A stretch of 64,000 bases of DNA from Kineosporia aurantiaca JCM 3230 (lineage in GTDB: Bacteria > Actinomycetota > Actinomycetes > Actinomycetales > Kineosporiaceae): NCBI GenBank assembly GCA_000719025.1, contig JODP01000003.1, positions 186,001-250,000 on the forward strand, written 5' to 3'. Shown here in pieces: positions 22,975 through 30,860 of this stretch; the first letter of the stretch is position 1; the number at the start of each line of letters is the position of its first letter. A program made the position numbers and the translations under genes. Under the pieces are notes generated by a model, which searched no databases, had not been told where the DNA came from, and saw nothing but the letters and a program-made list of their open reading frames with translations.

Positions 22975-24549
22975 CTAGGTCAGATCGCGGCGGTCCAACG
23001 TAATCAGCCCAGCTCCGGCCAGAAGGGCAGTCACCCCGACGAGCCACCCCCAGGGGACGACGGTGAGGGCGTCGCCGGGAAGCGCGGGAAGATGGGTGAA
23101 CGGGCTGAGATCCAGCACCGGCTGAGGCAGATCGAGGGCCGGGCCGATCAGCTGCAGCACCGCTGCCAGGCCGATCGCGGCCCAGGCCAGCGGGGCGGCC
23201 GAGGGGCGGGCGCCGAACAGCATCAGGGCGAGCCCGGCGAAGACCCAGGCGGCGAAGGTCTGGCTGAGCGCCGCGAGCAGGATGTGGGGCACCTCGTTCT
23301 GCCCGCCGACCAGGCTGTCGGTCAGGCCGGCGGCCAGCCCGGCCACCAGCATCAACACCGCCGCGCCGACCAGCGTGATGGCCAGGTGCCCGGCCGCCCA
23401 GGGCAGCCGACCGACCGGGGTCGCCAGCAGGGTCTCGGCCCGGCCCTCGGCCTCTTCGGTGCTCAGCCGCAGCAGCGCGGAGACCGTGTAGGCCCCGGCC
23501 ATCAGTCCGGTGACCCCGAGGACCGTGCCCAGGTAGGAGTCGGTGGCCGACTGGGCCCCGCCGCCCAGGGCATCCAGCACATCGCCCAGCTGGGGCGAGT
23601 CCCGGATCAGTTGGTCGACGCTGTTGGCCAGCGCCCCGACCACCACTCCGAGCACCGCGAACCCGGCCGCCCAGGTCTCCAGGGCACCGCGCTGGAGCCG
23701 CCAGGCCAGGGCGAACGACGAGCCCAGCCGGTGGGCGCGGGGCGGACCGGGGCGCGCCGCCAGAAGGCCGGAGCCGAAGTCCCGACCGGCGGCCAGCCAG
23801 AACGCCAACCGGGTCAGCAGACCGGTCAGACCCAGGCCGAGCAGCAGAGTCCAGAGTCGTTCCGCCCCGAAAGGCCGCGACTGCTGGGCCCATCCGATCG
23901 GCGAGAGCCAGGAGAGCCAGCTCGGCCCGGAGGAGTCGCCGACCGCGCGCAGCAGATAGGAGGCAGCCAGTCCGGCACTGGCGAGCGCGGTGGCCGGACG
24001 GGTGATCTCGGTCAGCTGGGCCGCCACCGCGGCCAGGGCCGCGAACGTCAGTCCGCAGACCCCCACCGCCAGGCCGAACCCGAACGCACCGCCGGCCGGC
24101 AGCCCCGCTCCGATCAGGCCCAGGGCGATCAGCACGGCCAGCGCCAGGTTCGCGATCAGGGCCGTGACCAGGGCGGCGGCCAGCGGGTCGGACCGGGCGA
24201 CCGGAGCCGAGCGCAGCAGTTCCAGCCGCCCGGACTCCTCCTCCGCCCGGGTCTGCCGGAGCACCTGCAGGATGTTCATCAGCCCGGCGAAGACGCAGGC
24301 GATCCCCATCCCGCGCCAGCTGGTCAAACCCCCCAGCGTGGTCAGGTCCAGCGCGGGTCCGGTGAGGGCGCGCAGGCCGGGGTTGGCGGCGATGTCCGCC
24401 GCGAAGGGCAGTCGGGAGGCCCGATCCGGGTACAGATCGGCGAAGGACGCGGCAATCCCGGCCGGAAGAACGGCGATCAGGATCAGCCACAGCGCGAGTT
24501 TCCGGCGGTCCCTCCGCAAACTGAAGCTGACCAGCGTCCCTAATTTCAT
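22975..24549 (-). CDS. ABC exporter permease (polyketide-exporter type)
   Basis: A 524-residue membrane protein with about twelve hydrophobic helices in two similar halves, each opening with an LRR/LQR-W motif region, and RAEEESGRLELL and STEEAEGRAETLLATPVG in matching places. That duplicated layout is characteristic of permeases annotated as exporters of polyketide antibiotics. It is coupled to the upstream ATPase (ATGA overlap at 24546-24549) and followed closely by the SARP gene. Confidence 0.85.
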   Translation of the reverse strand: MKLGTLVSFSLRRDRRKLALWLILIAVLPAGIAASFADLYPDRASRLPFAADIAANPGLRALTGPALDLTTLGGLTSWRGMGIACVFAGLMNILQVLRQTRAEEESGRLELLRSAPVARSDPLAAALVTALIANLALAVLIALGLIGAGLPAGGAFGFGLAVGVCGLTFAALAAVAAQLTEITRPATALASAGLAASYLLRAVGDSSGPSWLSWLSPIGWAQQSRPFGAERLWTLLLGLGLTGLLTRLAFWLAAGRDFGSGLLAARPGPPRAHRLGSSFALAWRLQRGALETWAAGFAVLGVVVGALANSVDQLIRDSPQLGDVLDALGGGAQSATDSYLGTVLGVTGLMAGAYTVSALLRLSTEEAEGRAETLLATPVGRLPWAAGHLAITLVGAAVLMLVAGLAAGLTDSLVGGQNEVPHILLAALSQTFAAWVFAGLALMLFGARPSAAPLAWAAIGLAAVLQLIGPALDLPQPVLDLSPFTHLPALPGDALTVVPWGWLVGVTALLAGAGLITLDRRDLT

Positions 24550-25445
24550 CGCTCCGCCACCTGGTAGTGACGCAGAAACAGCTCTTCCAGCGTGGGTTTC
24601 CGGCTGTTCAGGCTGCGTGTCCCGGCCGCGCCGAGGCGGCGCACCACTTCGGCCAAGGCCTCGGGTTCGATCTCCGCGTGCAGCCGAACCGGGTCAGCGC
24701 CCTCCAGCTGCACCGCGTGAACCCCCGGAAGACCCTGCAGTCCGGCCGGTTCCGCGTCCAGCTCGGCCTCGATCGTGGTCCGGGTGAGCTGCCGCAGCTC
24801 ATCCAGGGTGCCCGAGTCGACCGTGCGCCCGGCCCGGACGATGCTCACCCGATCGCACAGCTGCTCCACCTCGCTGAGGATGTGACTGGACAGCAGCACG
24901 GTCCGGCCGCGCTCCCGGGACTCCTGCACGCACTCCCGGAACACGTTCTCCATCAACGGATCCAGGCCGGAGGTGGGCTCGTCGAGCAGGAGCAGTTCGG
25001 TCTCCGAGGCGAACGCCGCGACCAGCGCCACCTTCTGCCGGTTGCCCTTGGAATAGGCCCGGCCCTTCTTGGTCGGATCCAGCTCGAAGCGCTCGAGCAA
25101 CTCGGCCCGCCGCTGCTCGTGCAGGCCACCCCGCAACCGGCCGAGCAGGTCGATCACCTCGCCGCCGGACAGGTTCGGCCAGAGCGTCACGTCACCGGGG
25201 ACGTAGGCCAGGCGCCGGTGCAGCTCGGCCGCATCGGCCCGGGGATCCCCGTCGAGCAGGCGGACCGTGCCCGCGTCGTAGGTGAGCAGGCCGAGCAGCA
25301 CCCGCAGGGTGGTGGATTTGCCTGCCCCGTTGGGGCCGAGGAATCCGTGGACCTCACCGGTGCGGACGCTCAGATCGAGGCCGTCCAGGGCCCGGGTGCC
25401 GCCGAAGCTCTTGATCAGACCCTGGATCGAGATGGCCTCGCTCAT
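24546..25445 (-). CDS. ABC exporter ATP-binding protein
   Basis: A 299-residue ATPase with Walker A GPNGAGKSTT (about residue 37), a signature-like YSKGNRQKVALVAAF that replaces the usual SGG by SKG, and Walker B LLLLDEPTSGLD. The C-terminal part ends LEELFLRHY, typical of multidrug/antibiotic exporter ATPases. It is the first gene of an ATPase-permease-SARP operon, 42 bp downstream of the NUDIX gene on the same strand, so read-through from that gene is possible. Confidence 0.88.
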   Translation of the reverse strand: MSEAISIQGLIKSFGGTRALDGLDLSVRTGEVHGFLGPNGAGKSTTLRVLLGLLTYDAGTVRLLDGDPRADAAELHRRLAYVPGDVTLWPNLSGGEVIDLLGRLRGGLHEQRRAELLERFELDPTKKGRAYSKGNRQKVALVAAFASETELLLLDEPTSGLDPLMENVFRECVQESRERGRTVLLSSHILSEVEQLCDRVSIVRAGRTVDSGTLDELRQLTRTTIEAELDAEPAGLQGLPGVHAVQLEGADPVRLHAEIEPEALAEVVRRLGAAGTRSLNSRKPTLEELFLRHYQVAER

Positions 25446-25487
25446 GCTTCAACGGTCGACCCGCGCCCCGGCAGACGCAAGGACCGT

Positions 25488-26222
25488 TCAGATCACCGTC
25501 GGCGAAGGACGCAGGATCGGCGGGTTCAGGGTCTGCGTCGGGCCGCGCCGGAACAGCTGGGCCGGCCGCCCCCCACCGCGCGTGGTCATCTCCCCGGTCG
25601 GTTCCAGGAAGCCCAGCGTGCCGGTGACCTTGCGGTGGAAGTTCCGGGCGTCCAGGTCCACCCCCCAGACGATCTCGTACACCCGCCGCAGTTCCCCGAC
25701 CGTGAACTCGTCCGCACAGAACGCCGTGGCCAGGCCCGAGTACTCGAGCTTGCCGCGGGCCCGCTCCACCCCGTCCTTCAGGATCCGGCGGTGGTCGAAA
25801 GCCAGGATCGACGTGCTCTCCGGCAGCGTGTTGTCCAGGAAGGTGGCCACCGGGGACCACTCGGCCGAGGCCGCGTCGCTCCCGCCCACCACCTCGGGCG
25901 GATTCGGGATCAGGGCCAGGTAGGCCACGCTGACCACGCGCATCCTCGGGTCGCGGCCCGGATCGCCGTACGTACCCAGCTGCTCCAGGTGCATCCCCCG
26001 GGCGCCGGTCTCCTCCTGCAGCTCCCGGGCCGCTGCCGTGGCCAGCGTCTCGTCGGGGGTCACGAAGCCGCCGGGCAATGCGTAGCTGCCCTTGAACGGA
26101 TCGGCTCCGCGGCGCACCAGGAGGGCGGCCAGGCTGTCTTCCATGATCGTCAGCAGCACCACGTCGACCGTCACGGCGACGGGCGGGTACTTGGACGGGT
26201 CGTAACTCTCGCTGCCGGACAC
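25488..26222 (-). CDS. NUDIX hydrolase/regulator (NrtR-like)
   Basis: A 244-residue protein with an N-terminal NUDIX domain and a C-terminal winged-helix-like region. The NUDIX box reads GGFVTPDETLATAAARELQEETG (about residues 72-94) and keeps the REx2EE core needed for metal binding. The C-terminal part (FTVGELRRVYEIVWGVDLDARNFHRKVTGTLGF) matches the NrtR family, in which the NUDIX domain binds ADP-ribose-type ligands and the winged helix binds DNA to control NAD metabolism genes. It is divergent from the SPFH/NAD-kinase-like pair, with a perfect palindrome between them. Enzymatic and regulatory roles cannot be separated from sequence. Confidence 0.85.
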   Translation of the reverse strand: MSGSESYDPSKYPPVAVTVDVVLLTIMEDSLAALLVRRGADPFKGSYALPGGFVTPDETLATAAARELQEETGARGMHLEQLGTYGDPGRDPRMRVVSVAYLALIPNPPEVVGGSDAASAEWSPVATFLDNTLPESTSILAFDHRRILKDGVERARGKLEYSGLATAFCADEFTVGELRRVYEIVWGVDLDARNFHRKVTGTLGFLEPTGEMTTRGGGRPAQLFRRGPTQTLNPPILRPSPTVI

Positions 26223-26300
26223 GGCGGTGGGTCCTTTCGAGGATTCTTTCGTCTGGTTGACGATAACACCGCCTCACAGCTACCGTCATCTCGACAGCAA

Positions 26301-26315
26301 TCGTCACAGTGACGA
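26301..26315. promoter_or_regulatory. Perfect palindrome in the NUDIX/SPFH divergent promoter
   Basis: TCGTCACAGTGACGA has perfect 7-bp arms around one A, 22 bp upstream of the SPFH start. Related half-sites (TTGACGAT near 26257 and ACCGTCAT near 26283) lie closer to the NUDIX gene. This is a good candidate operator for the NrtR-like protein. Confidence 0.6.
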
Positions 26316-26336
26316 GAATGAGTTCAGGAGCCCGAG

Positions 26337-27344
26337 ATGGCCGAGATCCGTCGTTATCCCTTCGCCTGGCACGTCCGCAGCGGTACCACCGATCACCTGG
26401 TCCACGTCCGCCGCGGCCGGACCGTCCACGCCGGTCCCGGCCAGGCCTTCTGGTTCCGCCCGCTGAGCGCCGCGCTGAGCGAGGTGCCGATCGACGACCG
26501 CGAGATCGCCCTGCTCTTCCACGCCCGGACCGCCGACTTCCAAGACGTCACCGTGCAGGCCACGGTCGCCTACCGGATGGCCGACCCGGACCTGGCCGCC
26601 CGCCGGCTCGACTTCGGGCTGTCGCTGAAGACCGGCACCTGGCGCGCCCGCCCGCTGGACCAGATCTCCCAGATGCTCACCGAGGCCTCCCAGCAGCACG
26701 CCCTCGACCTGCTCGTCGGCCTGACCCTGACCCAGGTCATGGCGACCGGGATGAGCGCGGTGCGGGACCGGGTGGCCGGTGGTCTGGCCGCGGACGAACG
26801 CCTGCGGCAGACCGGGGTCGAGGTGGTCGACGTCCGGGTGGTGGCACTGCGGCCGGAGGCGGACGTCGAGCGGGCCCTGCAGACGCCGGCCCGCGAGCAG
26901 GTTCAGCAGGAGGCGGACCGGGCCACCTACGAACGGCGGGCGCTGGCGGTCGAGCGCGAGCGGACGATCAGCGAGAACGAGCTGCAGTCCCAGATCGAGC
27001 TCGCCACCCGGGAAGAACAGCTGGTCAGCCAGCGGGGTGCGAACGAGCGGCGGCGGGCCACCGAGGCTGCGGCGGCGGGGCGGATCGAGACCGCGGCCAA
27101 GGCCGAGCAGACCCGCGTGCTGGCCGAGGCCCGGGCCGACACCACCCGGTTGGTCGGCGCCGCGGAAGCAGAGGCCGAGGCAGCCCGGATGGCGGCCTAC
27201 GACGGGGTGGACCGCGCGGTGCTGTTCGCCCTGGCCGCCCGCGAGGCCGCCGCCCACCTGCCCCAGATCGGCAGCCTGACCCTGACTCCGGACGCGATCA
27301 CCAGTGCCCTGAATGCCCTTTCGGTTTCGCAGGACAACCGATGA
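26337..27344 (+). CDS. SPFH (Band 7)-domain protein
   Basis: A 335-residue SPFH/prohibitin-fold protein without an N-terminal membrane anchor. The SPFH core covers roughly residues 10-190 (HARTADFQDVTVQATVAYRMADPD and GVEVVDVRVVALRPEADVERALQTP are typical). Residues 180-290 form a long charged coiled coil rich in Glu/Arg/Ala, and a short C-terminal domain follows (GVDRAVLFALAAREAAAHLPQIGSLTLTPD). Such proteins form large oligomeric scaffolds, often on membranes. The gene overlaps the NAD-kinase-like gene by ATGA, so the two products are made together and may interact. A divergent NrtR-like gene lies upstream. Confidence 0.87.
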   Translation: MAEIRRYPFAWHVRSGTTDHLVHVRRGRTVHAGPGQAFWFRPLSAALSEVPIDDREIALLFHARTADFQDVTVQATVAYRMADPDLAARRLDFGLSLKTGTWRARPLDQISQMLTEASQQHALDLLVGLTLTQVMATGMSAVRDRVAGGLAADERLRQTGVEVVDVRVVALRPEADVERALQTPAREQVQQEADRATYERRALAVERERTISENELQSQIELATREEQLVSQRGANERRRATEAAAAGRIETAAKAEQTRVLAEARADTTRLVGAAEAEAEAARMAAYDGVDRAVLFALAAREAAAHLPQIGSLTLTPDAITSALNALSVSQDNR

Positions 27345-28210
27345 TCGCTCCCCGCGCCGTCTTGGTACACCGCCGCAGCGAACTGGATGCCCTGGTGGAG
27401 CGACACGGCACCCGGGGGCAGGCCGAGTTCTTCCTCCGCTCCCGGGGCCGCGACCTCGCTTCCGCACAGACCCGCCACGATGCCCTGCAGGAAGCCCTCC
27501 GCCTGGTCGATTCGGCGATCCCGAGCGGCTGGCGGCGGGCCTCCGTGGAGCGAACCGACCTGCCCCGTCTGCGTTTCGACCCAGAGGACGTCGTGGTCGC
27601 GGTCGGTCAGGACGGCCTGGTGGCGAACGTGGCGAAGTACGTCAGTGGGCAGCCGGTGATCGGCGTGGATCCGGAACCGGGGGTGAATCCCGGCGTCCTG
27701 GTGCGGCATTCGGCTTCCGAGGTGGCCGGGCTCTTGCCTCGGGTCGTGGCCGGGGCGGTGGTTTCGGAGCAGAGGACGATGGTGGAGGCGTTTCTGGACG
27801 ACGGCCAGTCCCTGCGGGCCCTGAACGAGCTGTACATCGGAGACCCCGGCCACCAGTCCGCCCGCTATCGGCTCCGGGAAGAGCGACAGTCGTCGTCCGG
27901 CCTCCTGGTCGGCACCGGAACCGGATCGACCGGCTGGTGCGCCTCATTGGCCCGATCCCGCGCTGACGCCCCGGAGCTGCCCGGCCCGCTGGACGCCACG
28001 CTGGCCTGGTTCGTCCGCGAGGCCTGGCCCTCACCATTCACCGGAACCAGCCTTACCCAGGGCCTGCTGCACTCAGGCGAGGCGCTGCCGTTGGTTGCGG
28101 AGGGCGATCTGGTGGTGTTCGGGGACGGGCTGGAGAAGGACCGGCTGCAACTGGCCTGGGGGCAGCAACTGGAGGTCCGCGTCGCTGCTCAACACTTGGC
28201 GCTGGTCTAA
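27341..28210 (+). CDS. NAD kinase-like protein
   Basis: A 289-residue protein related to ATP-NAD kinases. It has VVAVGQDGLVANVAKY (about residues 86-101) where the canonical motif is GGDGT: the Asp is kept but the second Gly and the Thr are changed. The second pair of motifs is well kept: NELYIGD (about 166) and GTGTGSTGW (about 190), which bind NAD in the family. It could phosphorylate NAD, or bind NAD(P) as a sensor in which catalysis is weakened. It is translationally coupled to the SPFH gene and faces an NrtR-like gene. It is probably not the housekeeping NAD kinase. Its end overlaps the convergent XRE gene by four bases. Confidence 0.75.
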   Translation: MIAPRAVLVHRRSELDALVERHGTRGQAEFFLRSRGRDLASAQTRHDALQEALRLVDSAIPSGWRRASVERTDLPRLRFDPEDVVVAVGQDGLVANVAKYVSGQPVIGVDPEPGVNPGVLVRHSASEVAGLLPRVVAGAVVSEQRTMVEAFLDDGQSLRALNELYIGDPGHQSARYRLREERQSSSGLLVGTGTGSTGWCASLARSRADAPELPGPLDATLAWFVREAWPSPFTGTSLTQGLLHSGEALPLVAEGDLVVFGDGLEKDRLQLAWGQQLEVRVAAQHLALV

Positions 28211-28497
28211 CGCGGTTCGGTCAGGCCCAACGCTTCGAGCTCTTCCGCGTCTGTACCCTCCGCCAGCTTCCACAGCGGCACGCCGAGCGCGCGGCAGAGC
28301 GGTCCCAGCTCGTCCACCTGGACCCGACGCGCGCCGGTCTCCAGCTCGGACACCTTGGTCCCGCCCCACCCCAGCCGCTTGGCCAGGTCTTTCTGCAGCC
28401 ACCCGCGGCGGGCGCGCTCGGCCGCGACGTTACGCGGCAGCACATCCAGGAGTGTGGGCATGTCCGGACGGTAGAAGCTTTCACCGTTGCGATGCAT
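28207..28497 (-). CDS. XRE-family helix-turn-helix regulator
   Basis: A 96-residue protein with a Cro/CI-type HTH at about residues 22-76 (RGWLQKDLAKRLGWGGTKVSELETGARRVQVDELGPLCRALG). The start could be the ATG at 28497 or the ATG twelve codons later (MPTLLDVLPRN). Its stop overlaps the end of the NAD-kinase-like gene from the opposite strand. A target is unknown; no toxin gene is adjacent, so it is not an obvious antitoxin. Confidence 0.8.
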   Translation of the reverse strand: MHRNGESFYRPDMPTLLDVLPRNVAAERARRGWLQKDLAKRLGWGGTKVSELETGARRVQVDELGPLCRALGVPLWKLAEGTDAEELEALGLTEPR

Positions 28498-28676
28498 CCG
28501 CCGCCGGAGTGAAAGTGGTATACCCGTTTCTGGTTCGACTAATCCTGTTCGAGATCGGCAAAGTCGTTTCGCGGTGGCTACAAATCCGTAGATAGTGGAC
28601 GCCGGTCAGCTCAGTACTCGCGTTGTCCATCTGAGCCGCGCCTGGCAAGCGTCCTCAATTCTGCCCTTGACCCAAA

Positions 28677-28971
28677 CCCCGCCCACCCGGGAAGACAGAG
28701 GCAGGCCGGCCAAAAGTTGAGGCGCTTAAAGGCACTACCCCTGCACCAGACCGCCTCAACCTAAAAACGTGGCCCAGGACGAACCCCGCCCACCCGGGAA
28801 GACAACCCCAGGCCAACCAAAAGTTGAGTCACCCCATCGCCCTGCTCCCGCACTCCCCGCCTAAAACTTGGCCCCGGACAGAGCCCACCCGCCCGGGAAG
28901 ACAAACCCGGGTCGGTCAAAAGTTGGGGCGCCTTCCCCTCCCCTCACCGCACTTCCCACTTAACCTGGGCA
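28677..28971. repeat. Imperfect tandem repeat of about 100 bp, three copies
   Basis: Two landmarks recur in step. GGGAAGAC is at 28689, 28796 and 28895, and (C/T)CAAAAGTTG(A/G) is at 28710, 28817 and 28916, so unit lengths are 107 and 99 bp. A third landmark, CCT(C)AA followed by C-rich sequence, also recurs just upstream of units two and three, and a partial copy runs into the next gene's start. The 475-bp gap from 28498 to 28972 holds nothing else recognisable apart from an AT-richer stretch near 28515-28595, probably the XRE promoter. Confidence 0.75.
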
Positions 28972-28972
28972 G

Positions 28973-30199
28973 ATGGCGAAGGGAACCGTGCTCGAGGTCG
29001 CCGGCCACGAGGTGACCGTGACCCACCCCGACAAGATGGTGTTCCCCGAGGCCGCGCATCCCAACGGCGGCACCGGCGTCACCAAACTCGACCTGATCCA
29101 GTACTACCTAGCCGTGGCCGAGGGCGCGTTGCGCGGGGTTTCCGGCCGGCCGATGGTGCTCAAACGCTTCGTCAAGGGCATCGACGAGGAGGCGTTCTTC
29201 CAGAAGCGGGCGCCGGCCAATCGCCCGTCGTTCGTCGAGGTCGCCGAGTTGAAGTACGCGTCCGGCCGGTCCGCCGAGGAGGCGGTGATCCGGGACGCGG
29301 CCGGCCTGGCCTGGATCGTGAACCTGGGCTGCATCGACCTGAACCCGCACCCGGTGCTGGCCGAGGACCTGGACCGGCCCGACGAGCTGCGGATCGACCT
29401 GGACCCGATGCCCGGGGTCGACTGGGCCCAGATCGTCGAGGTGGCGTTCGTCGCCCGGGCGGTGCTGGCCGAGCACGGTCTGACCAGCTGGCCGAAGACC
29501 TCCGGATCGCGCGGTTTCCACATCTACGCCCGGGTCGAGCCGTCCCGGCCGTACAAGGATCTGCGCCTGGCCGCCGAGACCGTGGCCCGGGAGGTGGAGA
29601 ACCGGGTGCCCGTCCTGGCCACGGCGAAGTGGTGGAAGGAGGAGCGCGGGTCGCAGGTGTTCGTGGACTTCAACCAGAACGCCAAGGACCGGACGATCGC
29701 CTCGGCCTGGTCGGTCCGGGCGGTGGCCGACGCGCGGGTCTCGACCCCGTTGCGGTGGGACGACGTGGAGCAGTGCCGGATGGAAGAGCTCACCATCGCG
29801 ACCGTCCTGCCCCGGTACGCCGAGCAGGGTGATCCCTGGGCGGGCATCGAAACCTCCAGCGGCACGCTGGATTCTTTGCTCGCGCGGGCCAAGGAGCTGG
29901 GACCTGCGGAGAAGCCGCCGAAGGGGGTCGGGCGGCGGCAGTCGACCATGCCGCTGATCGAGATCGCCAAGACGAAGACCAAGCCCGAGGCCCTGGAGTG
30001 GCTGGAGGTGTGGAAGGCGAAGTACCCGGAAGCGGCCGCGCAGCTGGAGCCGGTCGACGTGCTGGTCGACGGGATGCGCGGGCGCAGCTCGCTCTGGTAC
30101 CGGATCCGGATCAACCTGCAGCACGTGCCGGAGGCCGAACGCCCGCCGCAGGAGGAGCTTCTCGCCGACTACGACCCCTGGGAGAGCTTCAGAGGCTGA
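28973..30199 (+). CDS. Stand-alone LigD-type primase/polymerase
   Basis: A 408-residue protein homologous to the polymerase (archaeo-eukaryotic primase) domain of LigD, without ligase or nuclease domains. The catalytic acidic pair is visible in RIDLDPMPG (about residues 140-148); WPKTSGSRGFHIYARVEP supplies the nucleotide-binding motif, and VFVDFNQNAKDRTIASAWSVRA the third acidic position and downstream conserved block. Such Prim-PolC-like enzymes fill short gaps during end joining or excision repair. No ku or ligase gene is nearby. The ATG start is only weakly supported by a ribosome site. Its last 11 bp overlap the response regulator on the other strand. Confidence 0.88.
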   Translation: MAKGTVLEVAGHEVTVTHPDKMVFPEAAHPNGGTGVTKLDLIQYYLAVAEGALRGVSGRPMVLKRFVKGIDEEAFFQKRAPANRPSFVEVAELKYASGRSAEEAVIRDAAGLAWIVNLGCIDLNPHPVLAEDLDRPDELRIDLDPMPGVDWAQIVEVAFVARAVLAEHGLTSWPKTSGSRGFHIYARVEPSRPYKDLRLAAETVAREVENRVPVLATAKWWKEERGSQVFVDFNQNAKDRTIASAWSVRAVADARVSTPLRWDDVEQCRMEELTIATVLPRYAEQGDPWAGIETSSGTLDSLLARAKELGPAEKPPKGVGRRQSTMPLIEIAKTKTKPEALEWLEVWKAKYPEAAAQLEPVDVLVDGMRGRSSLWYRIRINLQHVPEAERPPQEELLADYDPWESFRG

Positions 30200-30860
30200 C
30201 CAGGCCGTGCTGGTGGGCGAAGACGACGATCTGGACCCGGTCGCGCAAAGCCAGTTTTCGCAGGATCGAGCCGACGTGGGTCTTCACTGTGGACTCACTG
30301 GCGAACACCAGGCCGGCGATCTCGGTGTTGGACAGGCCCCGGGCGACCGCGGCGAACACCTCCCGCTCCTTGTCGGTCAGCGCCTGGTAAGCGGGCGGTA
30401 CCGGGGCGGACTCGCGGAACTGGTTCTCCAGCAACGTGGACAGGTCGCTCGGGGCCAGCACGGCGTTGCCCGCGTGCACGGTGCGGATCGCGTCCCGCAG
30501 CATCAGCGGGGTGGTGTCCTTCAGCAGGAAACCGCTGGCGCCGTAGCGGATCGCCCGGGCCGCCCGGTCGTCCAGGTTGAACGTGGTGAGCACGATGACC
30601 CGGACCGGCTGACTGCGCCGGGCCGCGCGGTCGGGCTGGAAGATCTGCCGGGTGGCCTCGACCCCGTCCATCTCCGGCATCCGGATGTCCATCAGCACCA
30701 CGTCGGGCACCAGCTCGTCGACCAGCCGGACGCCCTCCAGGCCGTCCCCGGCCGAGCCGACGACGGTCATCCCCTCCTGGGCGTTGACGATCACCTGCAC
30801 GCCGGCCCGGAACAGTTCCTGGTCGTCGACCAGGAGCACACGAATATCGGCGTCGCTCAT
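30189..30860 (-). CDS. NarL/FixJ-family response regulator
   Basis: A 223-residue two-component regulator. The receiver domain holds acidic residues DD near 11-12, the phosphoacceptor Asp58 in VVLMDIRMPEMDG, and the Lys in FLLKD. The C-terminal LuxR-type HTH is at about residues 155-215 (LTDKEREVFAAVARGLSNTEIAGLVFASESTVKTHVGSILRKL). The ATG at 30860 overlaps the histidine kinase stop (ATGA), so the pair is coupled. Confidence 0.92.
   Translation of the reverse strand: MSDADIRVLLVDDQELFRAGVQVIVNAQEGMTVVGSAGDGLEGVRLVDELVPDVVLMDIRMPEMDGVEATRQIFQPDRAARRSQPVRVIVLTTFNLDDRAARAIRYGASGFLLKDTTPLMLRDAIRTVHAGNAVLAPSDLSTLLENQFRESAPVPPAYQALTDKEREVFAAVARGLSNTEIAGLVFASESTVKTHVGSILRKLALRDRVQIVVFAHQHGLVSL

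Noticed and set aside
20713..24543. 1276-codon open frame on the + strand
   Set aside because: It is antisense to the SARP and permease genes, has Gln/Gly/Arg-rich composition and no recognisable domain; typical of high-GC shadow frames.
28207..28497. Toxin-antitoxin pair with the XRE protein as antitoxin
   Set aside because: No small toxin-like gene is adjacent in the same direction; the neighbouring gene is convergent and NAD-kinase-like.
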